Of a stretch of DNA of 64,000 nucleotides, positions 25,161 to 33,662 are shown one piece after another. Position 1 is the first letter of the stretch. Each line of letters begins with the position of its first letter. The stretch covers positions 372,001 to 436,000 of the forward strand of contig NZ_AEJB01000361.1 of assembly GCF_000331005.1 (NCBI RefSeq), in the 5' to 3' direction. The position numbers were made by a program, and so were the translations under genes. This DNA is from Streptomyces turgidiscabies Car8. Lineage in GTDB: Bacteria > Actinomycetota > Actinomycetes > Streptomycetales > Streptomycetaceae. The notes under the pieces were generated by a model that did not search any database, was not told where the DNA came from, and saw only the letters and a program-made list of their open reading frames with translations.

Positions 25161-26417
25161 ATGTCGCTGAAGGGACATCGGTCATTCACCGCGTACCTGT
25201 CGGGCGAGGCATCCAGCCTCCTGGGCACATCGGCGCACGCCGTCGCCTTGCCCACGCTGGCCGTACTGGAACTGCACGCTGGTCCCGACCAGATCGCGGC
25301 CCTCGCGCTCTTCGCCCAACTCCCCACGTTCCTGCTGGCCCTGCCCGCCGGGGCCGTCGTCGACCGGCACGCCAAGAAGCGCTTGCTGGTGGGTACCGAT
25401 CTCGTGGCCGCGGTCGTGGTAGCGACCATCCCCGCGGCCGCGGCCGCAGGACAGCTGTCCGTCACCCTGCTGTACGGGGTGGCGCTGACGCTGGGGGCGT
25501 CGAACGTGATCCATCAGGCGGCGGCCATCGCCATCGTCCCCCAACTGGTCGCTGCCGACGATCTGCCGGCGGCCAACTCCCGGGTCGGTGCCGCCTTCAG
25601 CGCGGCCGACACCCTCGGCACGTACGCGGGCACGGCCATCGTCGCCCTCCTCGGCGCCGCGCGCGCCTTCCTCCTGGACGCCGCCTCCTACCTGGTCAGC
25701 GCGTGGTGCGCGAGCCGGATTCGGCCCATCCCGCTCCCACTGCGCAACGTGCCGAAGAGACGGCGGATGACGGGCGAGATCGTGGAGGGTCTTTCCTATG
25801 TGGCCCGCACCCCGTTGGTGCGTCCCCTCGTGCTGAGCCTGGCCTTGACCGGAGTCGGCAGCGGGATGATCCAGACGTTCTGGGCCTACCGGATGCTGAC
25901 CACCCTGCACGCCGGCCCGGTCGGACTCGGCGTGGTCATGGGCGCCTCCGGAATCGGCGGCCTGGCAGGCGCGATCAACGCACCGCGGATCGTGCGCCGG
26001 TGGGGCCCAGGCCGAGTGCTGGTGTGCGCGTTCATCATCTGCCCCTCCATGTCCGTGCCGCTGCTCCTCGCCTCCCCAGGTATCGACTGGCTGGCGGTGC
26101 TCGCGGTCGCCGGCGCCATACAGATGGCTTCCGCGGCGTGTGCCGGGACGACGCAGCGCTCACTACGGCAGCAAATCTGCCCGCCGGAACTCCAGGGCCG
26201 AGCCCAGCAGACCTCCACCTGGCTGGTGTCCGGCAGCAGACCGTTCGCGTCCGCGGCGGCCGGCGCGCTCGCCTCATGGGGCTCGGTGTCCGCCGCCTTG
26301 TACGCGGGCACCCTCGTGCTCTTCGTTCCGGTCGCGGTCCTCTGGTACTCGCCGGTGCGCCGGCTGACCACCATGCCGCGTGCACCAGAACCAGCCCCTT
26401 CGCCCACAGCCTGCTGA
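25161..26417 (+). CDS. MFS transporter (EntS/MFS_3-like) 1
   Basis: 418 residues, ATG 25161. About 12 hydrophobic segments with the loop 2-3 motif GAVVDRHAKKRLL. Resembles the EntS-like MFS_3 group of drug and siderophore exporters: PQLVAADDLPAANSR and the late segment QRSLRQQICPPELQGRAQQ are typical. It is paralogous to the transporter at 33663, which shares the same block (TQRSVRQGVCEPQYQGR). It probably sits in the cytoplasmic membrane and exports a product of the surrounding enzymes. Confidence 0.85.
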   Translation: MSLKGHRSFTAYLSGEASSLLGTSAHAVALPTLAVLELHAGPDQIAALALFAQLPTFLLALPAGAVVDRHAKKRLLVGTDLVAAVVVATIPAAAAAGQLSVTLLYGVALTLGASNVIHQAAAIAIVPQLVAADDLPAANSRVGAAFSAADTLGTYAGTAIVALLGAARAFLLDAASYLVSAWCASRIRPIPLPLRNVPKRRRMTGEIVEGLSYVARTPLVRPLVLSLALTGVGSGMIQTFWAYRMLTTLHAGPVGLGVVMGASGIGGLAGAINAPRIVRRWGPGRVLVCAFIICPSMSVPLLLASPGIDWLAVLAVAGAIQMASAACAGTTQRSLRQQICPPELQGRAQQTSTWLVSGSRPFASAAAGALASWGSVSAALYAGTLVLFVPVAVLWYSPVRRLTTMPRAPEPAPSPTAC

Positions 26418-26906
26418 ACCACACCCCGCCCAACCGGTGCCGTCGTACCGCCCGAAGGCCCGCACCGTTCTCCCTGCCCGTCCCGATCATCAGGAGGCCT
26501 GAACCGGTGTCCGATCACGCACTGCCCTCCGCCATCGCCCGACCCTCCACGGACGCCTCCGCCGCTGCCAGGGCGGCGATGGTCGAGCGGCTGGAGAAAG
26601 CCGGTGACCTGCACCCCGGCCCGGTCCGCGAGGCGCTCCTCGCCCTGCCCCGCGAGGAGTTGATGCCACAGGCGTACGTCCGACGCAGCCGGCCGGACGA
26701 GAAGCCGCCGCGCTGGGATCTCCTGGAGTGGGCCAATGAGGCGGACCGCGAGGAACTGCTGGGCGTCCTCTACAGCGGAGACGGCGTGGCGATCCAGCAC
26801 GCCGGTGAACCTCTCGTAGACCGCCTGCCCGGTCCCCGGACGGGCGGGCCGATGACGTCGATGGCCAGCACGGTCGGCATGACCGCGAACCTCCTGGAGG
26901 AACTAG

Positions 26907-27880
26907 ATGAGTAGTTCCGATGTGGCTCAGTGGTCGTAGGCGATCAGTGACCTGGTGATGGGTGCGCCGATGGCGCGGTTGTGCCAGATTGCGCAGGTCA
27001 TGGCGAGGATTCGCTGGGCCACCCGGACGCCGACGCCGTCGATGGTGCGTCCGCCGTGCTGTTCGAGGTCGAGTTGACCCTTGAGGGTGTCGTTGACCGA
27101 CTCGATCAGCTGGCGGACCGTCTTGAGCAGGGGTTCGGCCGGGTGCGGGGTGCCGCGGTTGCGGTAGGAGGGTCGCAGCAGCTGGATGCCGCGGGCGGCG
27201 AGGAAGCGGTCGAGTTCGGCGGCGATGTAGCCCTTGTCGGCCAGGATCAGCAGGCCGGGCCGGGTGGCGGCCAGGTCCGGGTCGTCGTCGATGAGCGCTG
27301 CCAGGACCTGCCGTTCGTCGATCTTGGGGTCGGCCAGGGCCCAGGTGACGGGCAGGCCGGCCGGGGTGCACACCAGGTGCAGTTTCAGGCCCCAGTAGAA
27401 ACGTGAGTGGGAGTGGCAGTAGCCGTAGTTCGCCCAGCCGGCGAGGTCGGAGCGGCGTACGGTCTCGCGGGAGCGGGCGCATTCGACCGGGGTGGAGTCC
27501 ACGATCCACAGGGGGTCGAGCCACAGGTCGGTGTCCGCCGCCAGGGAACGGATGGCCCGTTTGACCAGGGGCAGAGCAGCCCGCAGGCGTTTGTTGTAGG
27601 CCGGGCGCTGGGGCAGGTAGGGGAACAGTCCGTGCAGATGTGCGTGGGCGAAGCGGAGCCAGCGGGCCTCGTAGTGAAAGCCCAGGATCGCCTGGGCCAC
27701 GGCCAGAGTCACCAGTTCCGCGTCGGTCAGCAGAGGCGGCCGCCCACGCCATCGCGGGGTCTTCAAATGGTCATCGACATGCACGTACAGTGCCGTCAAG
27801 AGGGTGTCTAAATCGGTCGTCACAACCCGATGTTGGACACCCTCCCCTCATCTGAGAACCCCACAATCGGAACTACTCAT
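26907..27880 (-). mobile_element. IS982-family insertion sequence
   Basis: 974 bp bounded by perfect inverted repeats ATGAGTAGTTCCGAT at 26907-26921 and its complement at 27866-27880. It is flanked by CTAG on both sides (26903-26906, 27881-27884). It contains one intact transposase gene and interrupts the PCMT-type methyltransferase gene. Confidence 0.9.
26927..27823 (-). CDS. IS982 family transposase
   Basis: 298 residues from GTG 27823. It begins MTTDLDTLLTALYVHVDDHL, typical of IS982. Catalytic-type motifs are LWIVDSTPVECARS (Asp), LLILADKGYIAAELDRFL (Asp) and the Glu region TVRQLIESVNDTLKGQLDLE. Full length, probably functional, and its clean ends suggest a recent insertion. Confidence 0.9.
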   Translation of the reverse strand: MTTDLDTLLTALYVHVDDHLKTPRWRGRPPLLTDAELVTLAVAQAILGFHYEARWLRFAHAHLHGLFPYLPQRPAYNKRLRAALPLVKRAIRSLAADTDLWLDPLWIVDSTPVECARSRETVRRSDLAGWANYGYCHSHSRFYWGLKLHLVCTPAGLPVTWALADPKIDERQVLAALIDDDPDLAATRPGLLILADKGYIAAELDRFLAARGIQLLRPSYRNRGTPHPAEPLLKTVRQLIESVNDTLKGQLDLEQHGGRTIDGVGVRVAQRILAMTCAIWHNRAIGAPITRSLIAYDH

Positions 27881-28859
27881 CTAGGGCTACGACCGGGCCA
27901 CCGGGTCCTGGACATCGGCACCGGCGCCGGCATGACCGCGGCCGTCGCCTGCCGGATCTGCGGTGACGCCGGTGTCGTCACGCTCGATCGTGACCGGCAT
28001 ATCACCACCGCCGCCCGGTCCCGTCTCAACGACCTCGGCTACCAGCCGACGGTGGTGACCGGGGCCGGAGAGGCGGGCTGGCCGCAACGCGGCCCGTACG
28101 ACAGGGTGTTCGTCTCCTACGCGGTGCCGCGGGTTCCGTCGGCGTGGATGGAGCAGCTCGCCCCGGGCGGGCGGGCCCTGGTCAACGTCAGCAGCACCTC
28201 GCCGTCCTGGCCCGGACTCGCGGTGATCACCAGATCCCCCCGGGGCCTGGTGGAGGGCGAGTTGCGCCCGGTGGAACTCGGGCACCGTCCCGGCCACGGG
28301 TTCGAACGGATCCATATCTCCCGGGAGTTCCGGGACCGGATCGAGACCGGCACCCATGGTCGCAATACCCGAAGCCGCCAGGCCCCGCCGGAGGACGACG
28401 CCCGCGGCTTGTGGCTCGCGCTCGCCTTCCTGCGCCCGGGCCTCGTCCGGAACTGGGACGCCGACCATCTCGTGATCGGCGCCCCAGCCTGCGGCTCCTG
28501 GCTCGCGGCCCGCCCCGACGCAACAGGTGGCTGGGCTGTGACGGCGTACGGACCCCGGGATATCTGGGGGGGAGATCCAGAACGTTGCCGCTCGCTGGAG
28601 GGCCGCAGGCGAACCGTCCGTCTACCGCCTCCACCTCGATGATGACCACCACCAGTGGGTCAGCGCCGGAGCCGGCATCGCAGGTCTCTCCTGGTCGCTT
28701 CGCAGTGCCGACTCCACAGGTGTCGAGGAAGAACGGTGACCGCTCGCGCGCCGCAGACTCCGACGGTCCGCCTCCAGCAGCGGGACCAGCGGCAACTACA
28801 CCGCCCTGTTCATCCTGCACACCGGCGGGCCGACAGCCCCGACCCGAGGAGGTAGCCGA

Positions 28860-28931
28860 GTGATCCCCACCGCCACCTCGTACGCCCAACTGCACGCCGA
28901 CATCTGCTCCCCGACCTTCGAGAGGCGCTGA
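28860..28931 (+). CDS. possible 23-aa peptide
   Basis: GTG 28860 lies 5 bp after GAGGAGGT, one of the best RBSs in the region. The frame encodes only MIPTATSYAQLHADICSPTF plus ERR, stopping 1 bp before the ATG of the NUDIX gene. Either a leader peptide for translational coupling or the remnant of a longer gene. Confidence 0.3.
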   Translation: MIPTATSYAQLHADICSPTFERR

Positions 28932-28932
28932 C

Positions 28933-30507
28933 ATGCCGCCCGCCCGATCCGACATGAGCGCCCTCGTACGGACGTATCTGGTGCGCCACCCCACCGAACT
29001 CGCCGTCGTGGCACCGCTGTTGACGGCTATCGAAGGAGTGGAGGATCCGACGAGCCGTGCGACGATGCCCGCACACGTCACGTGCAGTGCCGTGGTGATC
29101 GACCGCGACCGTCGCGTGCTGCACGTCCTTCACAAGGCGAGCGGCCTTTTCCTGGTCCCCGGCGGAACGCCCGGGCCAGGGGATCACACCTTGCTCACCG
29201 CGGCGCTGCGCGAGGTGGGCGAGGTGTCCGGGATCAAGCCCGGCGACCTGTGCCTCACCCCGCAGCTCCTGGGCGTCCCCATCGACATCGACGTCCGCGA
29301 CACCGGCACTCGTCCGGACAAGGGGGTGGCGGCGCAGCGGCACTACGACGTTCGGTTCGCCTTCTACCTGGCCCACGACCATGCCGACATCGCCCTGAAC
29401 CAAGATCAGGTCGAGGCAGTCCACTGGCGCCCCTTCGACGAGGTCAGCTCCCCGGCGTTGCGCGCCAAGCTGGTTGATTCGGGGCTCGACGGACGGCCGG
29501 AGCCGGTGAACGCCTCGGCGATGATTTTCGACGATGCAGGACGGTACCTGCTGCATTTGCGCGACAATTATCCGCATATTTGGGAGCCTGGCTCGTTCGC
29601 GTTGCCTGGCGGCGGCAGTGAGCCTCAGGACGCAACGTTGGAGGACACCGTCCGGCGCGAGCTCGGTGAGGAACTTCCCGATCTTGTCGTCCCGGTCCTG
29701 GAGCTCTTCGCCGTGGAGATGGCCACCGGCACCGACGGGCTGTGCGTCCCCATCGCGGTTTTCGCCGGCCACTGGAATGGCGACGTCGACCGTCTGCGTC
29801 TCACTGAGGGTGTCCTGCTGCGCTGGTTCCCGCCCGAGATGCTGCACCGGCTGCGGCTGAGTCCGGGGACGCGCGACCTGGTGTTCCGGCATGCAGCGCA
29901 GCGCGCCGCCGTTCGTGGCCACAACGACCGGGCCGAACAGCGGGACGCCACGGAGCAGGGCACTCATCCGGTCGGCGGCCTCGGCGCGGCGAAGGCACCG
30001 GTGGCGGGGTCCCGCACGGGAGCGATGCCTCGACTCGCGGTTCCTGCCGACGCGAGCGAGATCGCCCGCCTGAGGTCCGAACTCATCCTCTCCGAACCGC
30101 TGGACGAGGACTGGCTGGTCATCTGCCGCGACCACCTCGCCGCGCGCCTTGTCCCGGGCGGGGACGCCCGGGCCTACGTCGTCGACGCCCCGGAGGGAGG
30201 GCTCGCGGCCTGTGCTCTCGCCCTGATCGACGCCGTGCTCCCCGCCCCCCGGTACCCCAAGGGGCTGGCCGCGCGGATCCAGGCCGTCGCCACCGTTCCC
30301 GGCTTCCGCCGCCGGGGCTATACCAAGGCCGCCTTGACCGCGCTGCTCGCGCACCTGGAAGGCGACGGCGTGACGCTCTACGAGCTGCACGCGTCCGACG
30401 ACTCCGCCCCGCTGTACGCCGCGCTCGGTTTCAAGAGCGACCCCGCCCTCATGCGGATGACCCGGACCCCGTCCCCAGTTCGCGCACCCGCCCACGGGAC
30501 GACCTGA
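28933..30507 (+). CDS. NUDIX-NUDIX-GNAT fusion protein
   Basis: 524 residues in three domains. NUDIX 1 (about 50-175) has a degenerate box: GGTPGPGD ... AALREVGEVSG, where the second metal Glu is Val. NUDIX 2 (about 190-330) has GGGSEPQD ... VRRELGEEL with both Glu present, so it could hydrolyse a nucleoside diphosphate derivative. Residues about 360-510 form a GNAT acetyltransferase (acetyl-CoA loop FRRRGYTKAAL, then LYELHASDDSAPLYAALGFK). Starts at ATG 28933 or ATG 28954. The combination suggests processing and acetylation of one nucleotide-linked substrate; the substrate is unknown. Confidence 0.82.
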   Translation: MPPARSDMSALVRTYLVRHPTELAVVAPLLTAIEGVEDPTSRATMPAHVTCSAVVIDRDRRVLHVLHKASGLFLVPGGTPGPGDHTLLTAALREVGEVSGIKPGDLCLTPQLLGVPIDIDVRDTGTRPDKGVAAQRHYDVRFAFYLAHDHADIALNQDQVEAVHWRPFDEVSSPALRAKLVDSGLDGRPEPVNASAMIFDDAGRYLLHLRDNYPHIWEPGSFALPGGGSEPQDATLEDTVRRELGEELPDLVVPVLELFAVEMATGTDGLCVPIAVFAGHWNGDVDRLRLTEGVLLRWFPPEMLHRLRLSPGTRDLVFRHAAQRAAVRGHNDRAEQRDATEQGTHPVGGLGAAKAPVAGSRTGAMPRLAVPADASEIARLRSELILSEPLDEDWLVICRDHLAARLVPGGDARAYVVDAPEGGLAACALALIDAVLPAPRYPKGLAARIQAVATVPGFRRRGYTKAALTALLAHLEGDGVTLYELHASDDSAPLYAALGFKSDPALMRMTRTPSPVRAPAHGTT

Positions 30508-30552
30508 CCGGCGCCGAACCCGAGCAGCACAGCGAAAGAGAACCACCACACG

Positions 30553-32934
30553 ATGAGGAGCAGCTACGTGGGTTACGTCCGACGGGACCAGTGGGAGCGC
30601 CACTATGCGCAGGAACGAGGCTTTCGACGGGTCGGTCAGACCGAGAAGGCCCTGCTGGCCGAGCACGTTCCCGCGCCGCCCAATGGCCGGGCTCTGGAGG
30701 TGGGTTGCGGAACCGGAGAACTCGCCGTCTGCCTGGGCGAACTCGGCTATCTCGTCGATGCCGTCGACTTCGCCGACAGCGCTCTGGCCCGGGCACGGGC
30801 CGAGCGGGCGGACGCGGTGGGCCTGCGCTGGCTGTGCCTGGACGTCACCCACGACGACGCGGCCGAGCTGAGCGACGACGGATACGACCTGATCACCCTG
30901 CGCCTGGTGTACCCCTTCCTCGGCGACCGTCAGCGGGTGACGCATTCGCTCGCCCGGCGGCTACGCCCGGGCGGCGCGATCGTGGTGATCACTCCCCTGG
31001 CCGCCGGCACCCCGGCCGACCGGCGCGACATCGCGCTGGACGAGGACGAGATCCGGCTGCTCACCGAGAGGTGGAAGACCGCGGAGCGGTTCGACGCCGA
31101 CGGCCTGGCACTCCTCGTCCTACGTGACCCCCTGCAGGAGTTCACCGCGGTGGAGAAGGAGGGAGAGCCGTCGGCGCAGGCGGTCGCCGGCGCATGCATG
31201 GTGGTCACCAACGCCTTCGGGCGGGTGCTGCTGGGGCGCTCCAGCGACGGTGTGTGGGAGCTCCCCGGAGGGGGCGTCCTGCCGGGCGAGGACTTCCCCA
31301 CGGCGGCCGTGCGCGAGTTGGCCGAGGAGACGGGACTGGCCTGCCGCACCGAGGACGCCCATCTGGTGGCGATCCTCCAGGACGACCGCGGCCCGCTGCG
31401 GCGCCTGTCCGGTGTGGTGCGCGCCGTCGCATGGTCCGGTGAACCAGCCGTACCCGAACAGGAGCGCCACCTCTTCGAGCGGTGGGAGTGGCACGATCTG
31501 CACGCGCTTGCCGCCCTCGGTCGGATCTTCTCGCCGTCCGCCCAAGCGCTGAATCTCGTGTGGCCGGGCGTGCTGCCCGGCCTGCCGCCCGTGCACGCCT
31601 ACCCGGTGGCCGGCCAGCGGCCGCCGGTCGACGGCGAGCCCCCGCAGGCTGCGCGGCTGCGGCGGCGGATGACCGAGAACATCCTGAGGCGCGGGTACAG
31701 CCTGTCGGCACCGGTTCTCGAAGCGCTGCAGAGCGTGCCCCGCCACCGGTACGCGCCAGAGGTCCCGCTGGAGACGGCGTACGACGACAACCTCGCCGTC
31801 GTCACCCTCAGGAACGAGGAGGGGCGGGCGGTCAGCAGCGTCTCCGCCTCGTGGTTGCAGGGCACCATGATCGACGGCCTGCGCCCGCAGCCAGGAATGA
31901 CGATGCTGGAGGTCGGGTCGGGCGGATTCAACGCCGAGCTCCTCGCCCACGTCGTCGGCGGCCGGCGCGGGCACGGGCGCGTGGTGACGGTCGACATCGA
32001 CCCCTACGTGGTGCATCGCACCCGGCAGTTGACGGCCGAGGCCGGCAGCGGCCGCGTCACCGCGGTCCTCGGCGACGGCGCCCTCGGCGCACCGGGCCAT
32101 GTCCCCGCTGACGGCTTCGACGGCATCGTGATCACCTATAACGTGTGGGACCTCTCACCGGCGTGGCACGAGCAGCTCGCCGAGGGCGGCCACCTCGTCC
32201 TGCCGCTGGAAATGCACGGCTACACCCGGGCGATCGCCCTGCACAAGCGCGGGAATGTACTCGAAGCCGGCCCTGGCGATTGGACATTCTGCGGGTTCAT
32301 CCGCGACCGGGGATCCGCGGCCCGCACCACCCCCGCCGTCGATCTGCCCGGCGGGCTCCAACTCCGCTTCGAGGACGGACTGCCCGCGGACACCGCCGGC
32401 CTGGACCAGGCGCTGCGAGGGCCTCGCTACGAACTCGGCACAAGCGTGAGTGTGGCCGGCGACGAGTCGTTCGAGACCCTGCAACTGCTGCTGGCCACCA
32501 CGCTGGACGGGTTCTGCCGGCTCGCGTTGGACGGCGAGCGCGACGGCGGCCTGGCGTCCGTGCCGCGCGGCGCGGACGCGGCCGCCATGGTGGGTGAGGG
32601 GTCTCTTGCCTACCTGACGCACGTCCTGGTCGAGGACGGGGACACCCCCGCCGAGCGGCGCAGCGAGTTCATCGTCCACGCCTTCGGCCCAGCCGGCGAA
32701 GACCTCGCCGGGCAGATGGCCGCTCGGGTCCGCGCCTGGGACAGCACGGTCCGCGCTGGCGGCTACCCCCACTTGACCGTGCACCCGGCCGGCACGGCGG
32801 ACCGGGACCTGCCCGAGGGCCATGTGCTGGACAAGGCGGAATCCAGGCTGGTCTTCCACTGGCCCTCCCTGGACGGCGACGCGCGCCTCGCGCCAGCAGC
32901 GGGGGACCTGACCAGCGCCGGAGACAGCCGATGA
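30553..32934 (+). CDS. methyltransferase-NUDIX-FxLD-type methyltransferase fusion
   Basis: 793 residues. Domain 1 (1-190) is a class I SAM methyltransferase: ALEVGCGTGELAV and LDVTHDDAAEL. Domain 2 (about 210-340) is NUDIX with an intact box: GGGVLPGEDFP ... VRELAEETGL. Domain 3 (about 365-770) is PCMT-like: VPRHRYAP, TMLEVGSGGFNAELLAHV and GIVITYNVWDLSPAWHEQL, with an extended C-terminus as in the 'methyltransferase, FxLD system' family (TIGR04364). That family is linked to FxLD lanthipeptide loci, but no lanthionine synthetase or FxLD precursor is visible here. The stop overlaps the next ATG. Confidence 0.82.
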   Translation: MRSSYVGYVRRDQWERHYAQERGFRRVGQTEKALLAEHVPAPPNGRALEVGCGTGELAVCLGELGYLVDAVDFADSALARARAERADAVGLRWLCLDVTHDDAAELSDDGYDLITLRLVYPFLGDRQRVTHSLARRLRPGGAIVVITPLAAGTPADRRDIALDEDEIRLLTERWKTAERFDADGLALLVLRDPLQEFTAVEKEGEPSAQAVAGACMVVTNAFGRVLLGRSSDGVWELPGGGVLPGEDFPTAAVRELAEETGLACRTEDAHLVAILQDDRGPLRRLSGVVRAVAWSGEPAVPEQERHLFERWEWHDLHALAALGRIFSPSAQALNLVWPGVLPGLPPVHAYPVAGQRPPVDGEPPQAARLRRRMTENILRRGYSLSAPVLEALQSVPRHRYAPEVPLETAYDDNLAVVTLRNEEGRAVSSVSASWLQGTMIDGLRPQPGMTMLEVGSGGFNAELLAHVVGGRRGHGRVVTVDIDPYVVHRTRQLTAEAGSGRVTAVLGDGALGAPGHVPADGFDGIVITYNVWDLSPAWHEQLAEGGHLVLPLEMHGYTRAIALHKRGNVLEAGPGDWTFCGFIRDRGSAARTTPAVDLPGGLQLRFEDGLPADTAGLDQALRGPRYELGTSVSVAGDESFETLQLLLATTLDGFCRLALDGERDGGLASVPRGADAAAMVGEGSLAYLTHVLVEDGDTPAERRSEFIVHAFGPAGEDLAGQMAARVRAWDSTVRAGGYPHLTVHPAGTADRDLPEGHVLDKAESRLVFHWPSLDGDARLAPAAGDLTSAGDSR

Positions 32935-33202
32935 CCGTATCGATCAACGGCCTGTTCGGCGTGGGAAAGCCGACGCTCGCGGCTGAACTCGTCCAGGCCC
33001 TGCCGGGGACGGTGGTGGCTGACCCCGAGGACACCGGCTCCGCCGTCCGCAGCGCCTTACGCAGTCACCGCCGCGAGCACCGGAACTACGAGCGCACTGA
33101 CTCCACGCCGACGGTCACGTCATAAACACCACCGAGCTCACCCGCGAACAGACCTTCGCTGCCGCCCTCGATCACCCCGGCACCACGCCCAACACCCTCT
33201 GA
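32931..33202 (+). pseudogene. truncated small P-loop ATPase/kinase gene
   Basis: It starts MTVSINGLFGVGKPTLAAEL: a P-loop of the GVGKTT type in which the Thr after Lys is Pro. The open frame stops at 33125. A C-terminal tail (HVINTTELTREQTFAAALDH) appears in another frame and ends at 33202. A deletion of most of the middle plus a frameshift seems to have destroyed the gene. Coupled by ATGA to the upstream fusion gene. Confidence 0.6.
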
Positions 33203-33217
33203 AGGAGACACCACGCC

Positions 33218-33580
33218 GTGCACGCCATCCCCTGGGACACCATCCATCAACTCGCCCGCCGCTTCAACGAACACGACACCGCGCTCGGCCTGGGCCGAGA
33301 GGAACAGTGGACCCTGCAGGTCCTCAAGATCGCCGAGGAGACCGGGGAAGCATCCCAAGCGGTCATCGGAGCCCGCGGCACCAACCCCCGCAAAGCGAAA
33401 GCGCCGTGGGCTCACGCGCATGCGGAAGTCGCCGACGTGGCCATCACCGCTCTGGTCGCCCTGGCCCGCATGCGCCCGGACGACGCTGCCGAGTACCTCG
33501 ACCGGCATCTGGCCGCCAAGTCGGCGAACTTCCTTCCTGCCTCTCCCCCAGAACTCCCGGCCCCGGCGGAACCGGCATGA
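33218..33580 (+). CDS. MazG-like NTP pyrophosphohydrolase
   Basis: 120 residues from GTG 33218 with GAAGGAG upstream. All-alpha NTP-PPase features: LQVLKIAEETGEASQAVIG (Glu-rich metal site), HAEVADVAITALVALARM (EVAD metal motif). Such enzymes hydrolyse non-canonical or excess (d)NTPs to the monophosphate and PPi. Together with the neighbouring NUDIX domains this strengthens a nucleotide-processing theme for the locus. The stop overlaps a tiny 29-codon frame that precedes the MFS gene. Confidence 0.8.
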   Translation: MHAIPWDTIHQLARRFNEHDTALGLGREEQWTLQVLKIAEETGEASQAVIGARGTNPRKAKAPWAHAHAEVADVAITALVALARMRPDDAAEYLDRHLAAKSANFLPASPPELPAPAEPA

Positions 33581-33662
33581 GCAGCTGCCGACCGACGCAA
33601 CGACGACCACTGGGCCACGAACGACTCCAGAGCCGTCTGGACGAGGCCGAAGGGGGGCGTGC

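Larger units (their letters stand above)
26507..28739 (+). pseudogene. PCMT-type methyltransferase gene interrupted by IS982 and frameshifted
   Basis: GTG 26507 has AGGAGG 9 bp upstream. The left part (26507-26906) encodes GDGVAIQHAGEPL and TSMASTVGMTANLLEEL. After the IS the frame continues GLRPGHRVLDIGTGAGMTAA, the SAM-binding motif I of protein-isoaspartate O-methyltransferase-like enzymes. Excising the IS and one CTAG restores LLEELGLRPGHR exactly. A second lesion is an extra G in the run at 28566-28572. Beyond it the tail (EIQNVAARWRAAGEPSVYRL) continues in another frame to TGA 28737. Related PCMT-like enzymes act in peptide-natural-product systems. Confidence 0.8.

Noticed and set aside
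28736..28855. 40-codon frame beginning at the methyltransferase stop (GTGA)
   Set aside because: No RBS or family resemblance, Arg/Gln/His-rich; considered decayed DNA.
30590..30620. TGGGAGCGCCACTA as a CebR site
   Set aside because: Only one half of the palindrome matches and it lies inside the fusion gene, far from the thaxtomin genes.
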